Shown one piece after another: positions 7,646-15,584 of a stretch of DNA of 64,000 bases (position 1 is its first letter; each line of letters begins with the position of its first letter). Under the pieces are notes generated by a model, which ran no database searches, was not told the origin of the DNA, and saw only the letters and a program-made list of their open reading frames with translations. Position numbers and translations under genes: made by a program. The stretch covers positions 47,958 to 111,957 of the forward strand of contig DASUAO010000020.1 of assembly GCA_035763745.1 (NCBI GenBank), in the 5' to 3' direction. The DNA comes from DASUAO01 sp035763745. GTDB lineage: Bacteria; Actinomycetota; Acidimicrobiia; IMCC26256; PALSA-555.

Positions 7646-8869
7646 ATGCCTGACGTCACGCCCCCGGAAGCCGAGCTGCCGCTCATCATCTCGGTCGACG
7701 ACCATGTCCTGGAGCCACGGGACCTCTGGCAGCAGCAGCTCCCGGCCGACGTCCGCGATCGCGGGCCCAAGGTCTCGCGCGAGCGGGTCCGGCTGGTGTT
7801 CGAGGGTGGGCATTACGGGTTCGAGCGCGACGACGAGCACGGCCAGTGGTGCGACGTCTGGACGTTCGAGGACCTGGTGATGCCGACCGGGCTGCTCCAT
7901 GCCCCCGCGGGCATCCCGCGCAAGGAGCAGCGCAACGTCCCGGCCGTGTACGAGGACTTCCGCGCCGGCACCCACGACCAGGCCGCGCGCCTCGCCGACA
8001 TGACCGAGAACCACGTCGAGGCCGCGATCAACTTCCCCAACATCTTCCCGCGCTTCGCGGGCCAGGGCTTCGCCGAGCGGTCCGACAAGGAGCTCGCGCT
8101 GGCGTCGCTGCGCATCTACAACGACTGGATGATCGACGACTGGTGCGGTGGCGACGGCCGCGGCCGGCTCATCCCGCTGACCCTCGTCCCGCTCTGGGAT
8201 CCCGAGCTCGCAGCCGAAGAGGTCCGTCGCTGCGCCGCGAAGGGGAGCTTCGCGATCGCGTTCAGCGAGAACCCGTCGGCGCTGGGCCTGGCGACGATGT
8301 ACTCCGGGGACTGGGACGTGCTCTGGCAGGCGTGCGAGGAGACCGAGACCACGGTCTCGATGCACATCGGGTCGTCGTCCAAGATGCCTTCGACCTCCCC
8401 CGACGCGCCGCTCGCGACGTCGATGTCGCTCTACGCACAGAATGCGCAGGGGTCGCTCTGCGACTGGGTGTTCTCGGGGACGCTGGATCGCTTCCAGGAT
8501 CTCAAGATCACCTATGCCGAGAGCCAGGTCGGCTGGATGCCGTTCCAGCTCGAGCGCATGGACAGCGTCTGGCGCGACGGCGTGGGTGGCGTGGACCTCA
8601 GGGTCGCTCCGAGCGAGCAGGTGCGGGGTCGCGTGTTCGGCTGCGTCTTCGACGACCTGCATGGCCTCAAGTGCCGTAACGAAGTCGGACTCGAGCAGAT
8701 CCTGTTCGAGACGGACTACCCGCACTCCGACGGCACGTACCCGCATTCCCGGAAGATCGCGCGCGAGCTGTTCGCGGCGGCCGGCATGAACGCGGAAGAG
8801 TGCTACGCAGTGCTGCGGGGCAATGCGATCACCGCATACGGCCTCGGGCGCTTCGGCATCCGTTCCTAG
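7646..8869 (+). CDS. Metal-dependent amidohydrolase (amidohydrolase-2 family)
   Basis: 407 residues. The N-terminal SVDDHVLEP contains the DxH metal-binding motif of the amidohydrolase-related TIM barrels (ACMSD/OCHD-type hydrolases and decarboxylases). NFPNIFPRFAGQGF, VSMHIGSSSK and the C-terminal FETDYPHSDGTYPHS are also typical. It should act in the cytoplasm on a carboxylated or amide substrate; the substrate cannot be inferred. A gene for an LLM oxidoreductase follows after 42 bases, possibly co-transcribed. CATGAT lies six bases before the ATG, resembling the TANNNT elements elsewhere but with C in the first position. Related genes are at 18556 and 20832. Confidence 0.88.
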   Translation: MPDVTPPEAELPLIISVDDHVLEPRDLWQQQLPADVRDRGPKVSRERVRLVFEGGHYGFERDDEHGQWCDVWTFEDLVMPTGLLHAPAGIPRKEQRNVPAVYEDFRAGTHDQAARLADMTENHVEAAINFPNIFPRFAGQGFAERSDKELALASLRIYNDWMIDDWCGGDGRGRLIPLTLVPLWDPELAAEEVRRCAAKGSFAIAFSENPSALGLATMYSGDWDVLWQACEETETTVSMHIGSSSKMPSTSPDAPLATSMSLYAQNAQGSLCDWVFSGTLDRFQDLKITYAESQVGWMPFQLERMDSVWRDGVGGVDLRVAPSEQVRGRVFGCVFDDLHGLKCRNEVGLEQILFETDYPHSDGTYPHSRKIARELFAAAGMNAEECYAVLRGNAITAYGLGRFGIRS

Positions 8870-8911
8870 CGTCCAACCCAACACTCGAGCGCGCAGCGCG
8901 GGAGGCAGCAC

Positions 8912-10123
8912 GTGGAATTCGGAATCTTCCTCAACGGGTACACGCCCGGGCCGGCTGCCCATGACTCGCAGTCCGAGCACACCGAACTCATGCGCGAGCT
9001 CGAGTACGCCGTCGTCGCCGATCGCCACCACTGGAAGTACGCGTGGTTCGGTGAGCACCACGGTCTCACCGAGTACAGCCACATGTCGGCGAGCGACGTG
9101 CTCATCGGATACTCGGCCGCACGCACCGAGCGGATCCACCTCGGATCCGCGATCTGCTCCCTGTCACCTCGGAAGGAGCACCCGGTCCGACACGCGGAGC
9201 GGGCGGCGATGCTCGATCACATCACCGACCACCGGTACGAGTTCGGGACGGGGCGAGGCGCCGGGAGCCACGAGGTGGCGACGTTCAACATCCTCGATGT
9301 CAGCGAGACCAAGGCCGAGTGGAACGAGGTGATCCGCGAGATCCCGCGCATGTGGGAACAGCGCGACTACGACCACCAGGGTGAGCACTTCACGGTCCCG
9401 ACCCCGCACAACATCCTTCCCAAGCCGTACGGGAAGGGTCACCCGCCGATCTGGGTCGCGTGCGGGAACCCGGGGACGTTCGCGACGGCGGGGCAGATGG
9501 GCATCGGTGCCATCGCGTTCAACTTCGAGCCCATCCACAACCTCAAGGGCCGGGTGGATGCCTACAAGGAGGCGATCCAGTCGCCGACCGAGCAGGTGGG
9601 TCAGTACAAGAACGACAACGTGATGATGACGAACGCCGTCATCTGCCTCGAGGACCGGGCGCGGGCAAGGGAGATCGCGATGAGCGCCGGCCGCGGCTAC
9701 CTCGTGACGATGGTGAACATGTACCACGACACGATGCCGAAGTCGCCCGACGCGATCGTCTGGCCGAATGCCCCCGTCTCGCTCCCCTGGACCGAGGAGC
9801 TGCTCGACCAACTCATCGAGGGCGGATACATGCTCTGCGGCACGCCGGACGAGGTGTGCGAGCAGGTGGTTCGCTACCAGGAGGTCGGGTGCGACCAGGT
9901 CGTGTTCGGGCTTCCGGCCGAGGGGCTCGAGCACGAAGAGGCGCTCGAGATGCTCGAGGTGTTCGGGAGCAAGGTGATCCCCGAGTTCGACAAGGATCCC
10001 GTGCACTCCACGACCCGGTACCGCGAGCAGGCACATCGCAACTTCCCCGAGTTCGCACACCCGGTGCCCGAGGTGAAGGTCGAGGTCATCCCGACCACGG
10101 CGATCCTGCCGCTCCCGAGCTAG
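8912..10123 (+). CDS. LLM-class flavin-dependent oxidoreductase (luciferase-like monooxygenase)
   Basis: 403 residues starting with GTG, chosen because GGAGG at 8901-8905 lies six bases upstream. The sequence begins MEFGIFLNGY and contains WFGEHHGLTEYSH, LGSAICSLSPRKEHPVRHAERAAMLDHIT and GRGAGSHE, the luciferase-like core that holds FMN or F420. Its relatives oxidise small organic substrates, often with a separate flavin reductase; no reductase is in the neighbourhood. It follows the amidohydrolase gene and may act on the same compound. Its stop codon (TAG) shares CTAG with the stop of the convergent gene at 10120, so there is no intergenic space. Confidence 0.9.
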   Translation: MEFGIFLNGYTPGPAAHDSQSEHTELMRELEYAVVADRHHWKYAWFGEHHGLTEYSHMSASDVLIGYSAARTERIHLGSAICSLSPRKEHPVRHAERAAMLDHITDHRYEFGTGRGAGSHEVATFNILDVSETKAEWNEVIREIPRMWEQRDYDHQGEHFTVPTPHNILPKPYGKGHPPIWVACGNPGTFATAGQMGIGAIAFNFEPIHNLKGRVDAYKEAIQSPTEQVGQYKNDNVMMTNAVICLEDRARAREIAMSAGRGYLVTMVNMYHDTMPKSPDAIVWPNAPVSLPWTEELLDQLIEGGYMLCGTPDEVCEQVVRYQEVGCDQVVFGLPAEGLEHEEALEMLEVFGSKVIPEFDKDPVHSTTRYREQAHRNFPEFAHPVPEVKVEVIPTTAILPLPS

Positions 10124-11379
10124 CCGTCGGGGAGACGCACGACTTCGGGGGTGAGATCCTCCACGCTCGTGCATCCGAGGAGCGCCATCGTGCGCCGCAC
10201 GTCGGCGTGCAACAGGTCGAGGACATGGTCGACCCCGCGCTCCCCGGCGACGCCCAACCCGAACAAGTAGGCGCGGCCGGCCATCGCCGCGTTCGCGCCG
10301 AGCGCGACGGCCTTCACGATGTCGCTGCCGCGCCGGACCCCTCCGTCGCAGATGATCTCGAGGCGATCCCCGACCGCGTCGGCGACCGGTGCCACGAGGT
10401 CGAGCGTTGCCGGCGCCGTGTCGAGCTGACGGCCGCCGTGGTTGGAGAGGGCGATGGCCGCGACGCCCGAGTCGGCTGCGAGGACCGCGTCCTCGACGGT
10501 CTGGATGCCCTTCAGGACGATCGGGCCGTCCCAGAGCGAGGCGATCCACTCGATGTCGTGCCAGGAGAGGTCGGGGTCGAACTGCGCGTTGATGTAGTCG
10601 GCCAACGAGACGGGGTCGGACCCATCGCCCACGGATCCACCGCCTGACGACTGCGCGACGTTCGCGAAGCGGATGGGGTCGGAGCGAACGAACTCCCAGG
10701 TCCATCGGGGGTGGAGCGCGCCGTCGATCACGGTGCGGAGGCCGATGGTGGGTGGGAGCGCGAAGCCGCGCCGCACGTCTCGTTCGCGTCGCCCGAACAC
10801 CGCCGTGTCGACGGTGAGCACGAGTGCGTCGTAGCCGGAGGCCTGGGCGCGCTCGACCATCTCCTTCACCAGCCCCCGGTCGCGCCAGACGTACACCTGG
10901 AACCACTTGGGTCCGTTGCTGACCGCGGCGACCTCCTCGATCGAACGGGTCGCGAGCGTCGACACGGTGAAGGGGATCCCGGCTCGCGCCGCGGCTCGTG
11001 CGACGGCGAGCTCACCGTCGGGGTGCGCGATGCGTCCGAACCCCGTCGGCGCGAGCACGAGCGGGAACGGGAGGTGTCGTCCGAGGATGGTGGTCGACGG
11101 CTCGAGATCGCCGACGGGCCGCAGGACGCGGGGACGGAGCTCGATTCGGCGGAAGGCCGCGGTGTTCGCGGCCAACGTGACCTCGTCCTCCGCGCCTCCG
11201 TCGATGTAGTCGAAGACGCCGCCCGGGAGTCGGCGACGAGCCATGGTGCGCAGATCGCCCACGCTCGCGGCGCGGCGGAGCCGTCGAGCGACCGGATCTC
11301 GCTCGATCGGAGCGAACCGCAGCACCGACCGGAGCGTCTCGACCATCGTCCGAGCACGTGAGTGGTGCGGTGCGGCCAT
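10120..11379 (-). CDS. FMN-dependent alpha-hydroxy-acid oxidase/dehydrogenase (LldD-like)
   Basis: 419 residues. VFDYIDGGAEDE near residue 56 (Tyr58), APTGFGRIAHPDGE, VLTVDTAVFGRRERD, PIVLKGIQ and ALSNHGGRQLD (catalytic His and Arg) follow the family order. The enzyme oxidises an L-2-hydroxy acid such as lactate, glycolate or mandelate through FMN. The exact substrate and electron acceptor are not determined. The ATG at 11379 was preferred to the internal ATG at 11346 because TAGGCT lies six bases upstream, the spacing found at other leaderless starts here; GGAGGG also falls in between. It converges with the LLM gene, sharing the CTAG stop. Confidence 0.92.
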   Translation of the reverse strand: MAAPHHSRARTMVETLRSVLRFAPIERDPVARRLRRAASVGDLRTMARRRLPGGVFDYIDGGAEDEVTLAANTAAFRRIELRPRVLRPVGDLEPSTTILGRHLPFPLVLAPTGFGRIAHPDGELAVARAAARAGIPFTVSTLATRSIEEVAAVSNGPKWFQVYVWRDRGLVKEMVERAQASGYDALVLTVDTAVFGRRERDVRRGFALPPTIGLRTVIDGALHPRWTWEFVRSDPIRFANVAQSSGGGSVGDGSDPVSLADYINAQFDPDLSWHDIEWIASLWDGPIVLKGIQTVEDAVLAADSGVAAIALSNHGGRQLDTAPATLDLVAPVADAVGDRLEIICDGGVRRGSDIVKAVALGANAAMAGRAYLFGLGVAGERGVDHVLDLLHADVRRTMALLGCTSVEDLTPEVVRLPDG

Positions 11380-11385
11380 CCCTCC

Positions 11386-11391
11386 AGCCTA
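11386..11391 (-). promoter_or_regulatory. -10 element TAGGCT of the hydroxy-acid oxidase gene
   Basis: On the minus strand TAGGCT is followed by six bases and the ATG at 11379. A leaderless or nearly leaderless transcript is inferred. Confidence 0.4.
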
Positions 11392-11468
11392 GGGACGGGC
11401 ATCCCCGCGCACGGTGGGCGCCACCCTGGGATACTGGGACGTCCGTCATCGGAAGGGGTTCGACGCGC

Positions 11469-12197
11469 ATGGAGATGTCCGCTCTGCCCGAGCGCTTCGT
11501 CGCGACCCGGTCGGAGATGCAGCGCGTGGCGACGCACATCCTCGCCCGACGCCGATTCGATCTGGTCGGCAAGCTCGGGCTCCGGGCGACACCCGGCGGC
11601 GTGGGGACGCCGGCCAGCGGCTCCGAGTACGAGGTCACGCGCATCGCCGGAACCACCCTCGTCCGGGAGGTGACTGGCGTCGAGCCCCGGACGACCACTC
11701 TCGATCTCATCGGAGCGACCCTCGCCGACGCGGCGGTGCTCGTCGGCGTCGACCTCACGGAGGAGTTCCGGGCCGGCCACGACACCCCGCCCGTGGGCGA
11801 TCCGGCCGCTCGCCTCGACGTCGACCCGCCCTCGGCGGGGGCGCTGGCGGCGTGGTTCGACTTCGGGTGGGGCGTCATCGACGCGGTCGTCGCGTCGCTC
11901 CGGCCCGAGGCGGAGCCATCGGTCCTCCAGCTCTGGCCCGAGCACTTCGACGCAGGGTGCGACGTCGCGGCAGCACCGGAGGCGCGAGCGAACCTCGGGG
12001 CGTCGCCCGGTGACGCCGCGATGCCCGACCCGTACCTCTACGTCGGCCCGTGGGACGACGCGCGTCCGGGGGACGCCGCGTACTGGAACGCTCCGTTCGG
12101 TGCGGTGCTCGGCTACGACGAGCTCGTGGCGGCCGACGATCCTCGGGCGACCGGAGTTGCCTTCCTCCGTCGGGGACTCGAGCTCCTCGCAGGATGA
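11469..12197 (+). CDS. Conserved protein of unknown function, actinobacterial type
   Basis: 242 residues starting at the ATG at 11469. I do not recognise a named domain. The features that look conserved are VLQLWPEHFDAGCDV, ANLGASPGD and PYLYVGPWDD near the C-terminus. These recur, as I remember, in hypothetical proteins of actinobacteria. There is no signal peptide or membrane segment, so it should be cytoplasmic. Codon positions look normal (G/C-rich third bases) and the reading frame is clearly coding. It is followed after 10 bases by a DsbA-fold protein gene, probably in one transcript. The open frame upstream of 11469 overlaps the divergent gene and is not used. Confidence 0.75.
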   Translation: MEMSALPERFVATRSEMQRVATHILARRRFDLVGKLGLRATPGGVGTPASGSEYEVTRIAGTTLVREVTGVEPRTTTLDLIGATLADAAVLVGVDLTEEFRAGHDTPPVGDPAARLDVDPPSAGALAAWFDFGWGVIDAVVASLRPEAEPSVLQLWPEHFDAGCDVAAAPEARANLGASPGDAAMPDPYLYVGPWDDARPGDAAYWNAPFGAVLGYDELVAADDPRATGVAFLRRGLELLAG

Positions 12198-12207
12198 TGG
12201 GTTGCGC

Positions 12208-12870
12208 ATGAGGGTCCAGTTCCACTTCGACGTGATGTGTCCGTGGGCGTACCAGACGTCGTTGTGGATGCGCGAGGTCCGGGACCACTCCGACGTCGAG
12301 GTCGACTGGCGGTTCTTCAGCCTCGAGGAGATCAACCGGGCCGAGGGGAAGAAGCATCCGTGGGAGCGGGAGTGGTCGTACGGCTGGTCGATGATGCGCA
12401 TCGGCGCGTACCTGCGCCGCACCGACATGGTGCTGCTCGACCAGTGGTACCTGGCGGCCGGAACCGCGCTCCACGTCGACGGTCGGAAGCCGCATCGCAA
12501 GGAGGTTGCCGAGGCGCTGCTCGGCGAGCTCGGCCTCGACCCGGGGACCGTCGACGCGGCACTCGCCGACGCGACGACCGACGACGAGGTGCGCGTCGAG
12601 CACGAGCAGGTCACCGATCTCGGGTTCTTCGGTGTCCCGACGCTGCGGTTCGACGACGGGCAAGCGCTCTTCGGCCCTGTCCTCATCGAACCACCGGTCG
12701 GCGACGCGGCATTGCGCCTCTGGGACCACGTGCTCGGTCTCACGGAGTTCCCGCACGTGTACGAGATCAAGCGTCCGAAGCGCCGCGACGACCTTGCAGC
12801 GATCGCCCGGACGTTCGAGCCCTACCTCAACGCCCGTGACTGGGAGACGATCCAGAAACCGGCGCCCTGA
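12208..12870 (+). CDS. DsbA-family protein (FrnE / 2-hydroxychromene-2-carboxylate isomerase-like)
   Basis: 220 residues. It starts MRVQFHFDVMCPWAY, the N-terminal strand and helix of the FrnE/HCCA-isomerase branch of the thioredoxin fold. It ends with DLGFFGVPTLRFDDG, the cis-proline region. The active motif is CPWA with a single cysteine, so it is not a classical CxxC disulfide oxidoreductase; a glutathione/mycothiol-type isomerase or transferase is more likely. No signal peptide is present, so it acts in the cytoplasm. AGGATGATGGG upstream of the ATG at 12208 may serve as the ribosome site. It converges with the acyl-CoA dehydrogenase gene, 11 bases apart. Confidence 0.83.
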   Translation: MRVQFHFDVMCPWAYQTSLWMREVRDHSDVEVDWRFFSLEEINRAEGKKHPWEREWSYGWSMMRIGAYLRRTDMVLLDQWYLAAGTALHVDGRKPHRKEVAEALLGELGLDPGTVDAALADATTDDEVRVEHEQVTDLGFFGVPTLRFDDGQALFGPVLIEPPVGDAALRLWDHVLGLTEFPHVYEIKRPKRRDDLAAIARTFEPYLNARDWETIQKPAP

Positions 12871-12881
12871 GGTCGCCGGTC

Positions 12882-14039
12882 TCAGCGGGGCGCGCGAGGC
12901 ATGCCGAGACCGACCATCGCGATGATGTCGCGTTGGACCTCGTTGGTGCCGCCACCGAACGTGAAGATCGTCTGTGCGCGGTAGTTGCGTTCGAGCTTGC
13001 CCGCCAGCTCCGCGCCGGTGGACCCTTCCTCCAGGTACGCGCGCGGGCCGACGATCTCCATGAGCGCGCGGTAGATCTCGAGTGAGAGCTCGGTGCCGAA
13101 CACCTTCGTCGCCGACGCGTCGGCCGGGTTGAGGCCGACGGTCGACGCCCACGCGACCTTCCAGTTCATGAGGCGGAGCACTTCGGCTCGGGCATGGGTG
13201 CGGGCGAGGGTCGTCTGCACCCACTGGTCGTCGATGACGCGCCGTCCGTCGGGAAGGGTGGCCGCGATCGCCCACTCGCGGACGTCGTGGATGCTGCGGA
13301 GGATCCCGGAGGCCGGGCAGATCGCCACCCGCTCGTGGTTGAGCTGGTTCGTGATGAGCTTCCACCCCTCGTTCTCCTCGCCGACGAGGTTCTCGGCAGG
13401 GACACGGAGGTCTTCGTAGAAGGTTGCGCTGGTGTACTCGCCGGCCATCGTACGCAGCGGCGTCCACGAGAAGCCCGGGGTGTCGGTCGGGACGAGCAGC
13501 ACCGACAGCCCCTTGTGCTTCTTGGCCGCAGGATCCGTGCGCACCGCGAGCCAGACGTAGTCGGCGTGCTCGATCGCGCTGGTGAACAGCTTCTGGCCGT
13601 TCACCACGTACTCATCGCCGTCGCGGACGGCACGCGTCTGGAGCGATGCGAGATCGGTCCCCGCGTTGGGCTCCGTGTAGCCGATCGCGAAGTGCATGTC
13701 GCCCTGGAGGATCCTCGGGAGGATGCGGTGCTTCTGCTCGTCGGTCCCGAGCGCCATCAGGGTGGGTCCGACGCTGTTCAGCGTGAGCAGGGGGAGCGGT
13801 ACGCCGGCCCAGTGCGACTCCTCGACGAAGATCGTCTGGTCGGCGACGCTGCGGCCCTGGCCGCCGAACTCGGTGGGCCACCCGATCCCGAGCCAGCCGT
13901 CCTGGCCCATGCGGCGGACGTAGCGCGTGTACGTCGACTCGTCGGAGTCCTTGCCCTCGATCTCGTCGACGAGGGCGCCGAAGTACGCGCGGAGCTCGGC
14001 CTGGAGCGCGAGCTGGTCGTCCGTCAGTGCGAGGCGCAT
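12882..14039 (-). CDS. Acyl-CoA dehydrogenase
   Basis: 385 residues, a normal length for the family. FAIGYTEPNAGTDLASL (FAD and substrate contacts) and the C-terminal FTFGGGTNEVQRDIIA are diagnostic. It should introduce a 2,3-double bond into an acyl-CoA with FAD and pass electrons to ETF. The glutamate base position is not certain by eye; a Glu appears in AYLEEGSTG, where FadE-type actinobacterial members may place it. The gene follows the TauD-type dioxygenase gene after nine bases on the same strand, so both are probably one operon. A second, more diverged acyl-CoA dehydrogenase is at 53605. Confidence 0.93.
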   Translation of the reverse strand: MRLALTDDQLALQAELRAYFGALVDEIEGKDSDESTYTRYVRRMGQDGWLGIGWPTEFGGQGRSVADQTIFVEESHWAGVPLPLLTLNSVGPTLMALGTDEQKHRILPRILQGDMHFAIGYTEPNAGTDLASLQTRAVRDGDEYVVNGQKLFTSAIEHADYVWLAVRTDPAAKKHKGLSVLLVPTDTPGFSWTPLRTMAGEYTSATFYEDLRVPAENLVGEENEGWKLITNQLNHERVAICPASGILRSIHDVREWAIAATLPDGRRVIDDQWVQTTLARTHARAEVLRLMNWKVAWASTVGLNPADASATKVFGTELSLEIYRALMEIVGPRAYLEEGSTGAELAGKLERNYRAQTIFTFGGGTNEVQRDIIAMVGLGMPRAPR

Positions 14040-14048
14040 CGAGCGAGG

Positions 14049-15014
14049 CTAGACGGGACGGTCACCGATGATGCTCGCCCGCTCCATGATGCGGACGTCG
14101 GGCCAGTAGTCAGAGGCGGCGTAATGCTGGACGGCGCGGTTGTCCCAGAACGCGACCGAGTCGGGCTCCCATCGGAACCGGCACTGGTACTCGATCGTGT
14201 CCGACTGCTTCGCCAGCAGATCGATCAGCGCGGTGCTCTCGTCCGGCTCGAGCCCCTGGATGTGATGAACGAACAGGCGGTTGACGTAGAGCAGCCGGCG
14301 GCCGGTCTCGGGATGGGTCCGCACGACCGGGTGCTGGACCGGCGGGAACTTCGCACGCATCTCGGCCGTGGCGGCCTCGTCGACCTGGTGCCCGAAGGCC
14401 TGGATGTAGTCGTGCACTGCGACGAGTCCGTCGATCTGCGCCTTGGTCTCGGGCTCCAGGCCTTCGTACGCGGCGTACATGTCACAGAACAACGTGTCAC
14501 CGCCTGTGCGCGGGACCTCGATGGCGTGGAGCACCGCGCCCATGGACGGCGTCTCCCGCCAGGTGACGTCGTGGTGCCACGCGTTCTCGTAGCCGCCGAC
14601 GTCCGCGGACTTCTCGAAGCGGACGAGCTCGGGGTGGTCCGGGTTGGGTGGGATGAAGGGGTGGACCTCCAGGTCGCCGAAGCGCCGGGCGAAGGCGAGA
14701 TGACGGGCCTGGTCGATCGGCTGGTCGCGGAAGAAGACGACCTTGAAGTCGAGGAGTGCCTGGCGGATCTCGGCGATCACCTCGTCCGGGAGGTCCTGGG
14801 TCAGGTCGATGCCGCTGAGCTCGGCGCCGAGGGTGGCCCCCACCGGGGTGGCGTCGAAGTGCTCCCAGGTGAGGGCGGCGAGGCGGGCACGTTCCTCGTG
14901 CAGATGGCCGACGGGGCCCACGTACACGTCGTACCGGTCGAAGCGCACGCGCTGGGAGCGCAGTCGGGCACCGGGATCCTCCTCGGACGAGGAGACGTCG
15001 GTCGCGCTGGTCAT
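14049..15014 (-). CDS. TauD/TfdA-family 2-oxoglutarate-dependent dioxygenase
   Basis: 321 residues from the ATG at 15014. GGGAG eight bases upstream selects this start rather than one ten codons earlier. AWHHDVTW supplies the iron-binding HxD (His147, Asp149). RAVQHYAASDY supplies the distal His297, and the C-terminal RIMERAS segment the 2-oxoglutarate-binding Arg. Relatives hydroxylate taurine, 2,4-D, alkyl sulfates or similar molecules to trigger their cleavage. The substrate is unknown; the downstream acyl-CoA dehydrogenase gene suggests use of the released carbon skeleton. Fe(II), O2 and 2-oxoglutarate are the expected cosubstrates, in the cytoplasm. Confidence 0.92.
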   Translation of the reverse strand: MTSATDVSSSEEDPGARLRSQRVRFDRYDVYVGPVGHLHEERARLAALTWEHFDATPVGATLGAELSGIDLTQDLPDEVIAEIRQALLDFKVVFFRDQPIDQARHLAFARRFGDLEVHPFIPPNPDHPELVRFEKSADVGGYENAWHHDVTWRETPSMGAVLHAIEVPRTGGDTLFCDMYAAYEGLEPETKAQIDGLVAVHDYIQAFGHQVDEAATAEMRAKFPPVQHPVVRTHPETGRRLLYVNRLFVHHIQGLEPDESTALIDLLAKQSDTIEYQCRFRWEPDSVAFWDNRAVQHYAASDYWPDVRIMERASIIGDRPV

Positions 15015-15092
15015 GATCGTTGCTCCCTCGTCGCGATGGGGCAAGGACGGAACCTCGACCGGAACCCTAGCGAGAAGTGGGTCCGGCCCGAC

Positions 15093-15584
15093 TCAGCCGA
15101 CGACCTGCGTGACCCGTCCGGACTCGACGTCGTAGAGGAACCCGGCGACCACCAGGTCGTCGGGGAGCAGTGGGCACGTGCGCACCTTCTCGATGTCGGC
15201 CCGCAGGACGGAGTCGGTGTCGGAGACGGTCAGGAACTCCCATCCGGACGCGTCGGCGCCGCGGAGTCCGCCGATCTTCTCGCGCAGCTCGTCGTCGGTG
15301 GCGGTGGTCATCGCGCAGTTCGTGTGGTGGATGATCGCGATCCGATCGATCCCGAAGAGGTTCACGCCGAGCACCAGGGTTCGGAGCGCGTCGTCGGTGA
15401 TGCGGGCACCGGCGTTGCGGAAGATCTTGGCGTCGCCGGGGACGAGCCCCAGCATCTGCAGCGGCTCGATCCTGGAGTCCATGCAGGTCACGACGGCGAG
15501 CAGTCGCTTCGGACTCGCCGGGATCCCAGCGAGGGCGAAGGTCTCGGCGTACTCGGCGTTGGCGTCGAGGATGTCTTCGAACAT
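15093..15584 (-). CDS. Beta-class carbonic anhydrase
   Basis: 163 residues, short as in the compact actinobacterial class. CMDSR (Cys34, Asp36, Arg38) and HHTNC (His87, Cys90) give the zinc ligands Cys-His-Cys and the Asp-Arg dyad. IFRNAGARITDDALRTL between them is also typical. It should interconvert CO2 and bicarbonate in the cytoplasm. The ATG overlaps the stop of the upstream MMPL gene by one base (TGATG), which implies translational coupling. The open frame continues upstream on the same strand, but that part lies inside the MMPL coding sequence. Confidence in the family is high. Confidence 0.93.
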   Translation of the reverse strand: MFEDILDANAEYAETFALAGIPASPKRLLAVVTCMDSRIEPLQMLGLVPGDAKIFRNAGARITDDALRTLVLGVNLFGIDRIAIIHHTNCAMTTATDDELREKIGGLRGADASGWEFLTVSDTDSVLRADIEKVRTCPLLPDDLVVAGFLYDVESGRVTQVVG

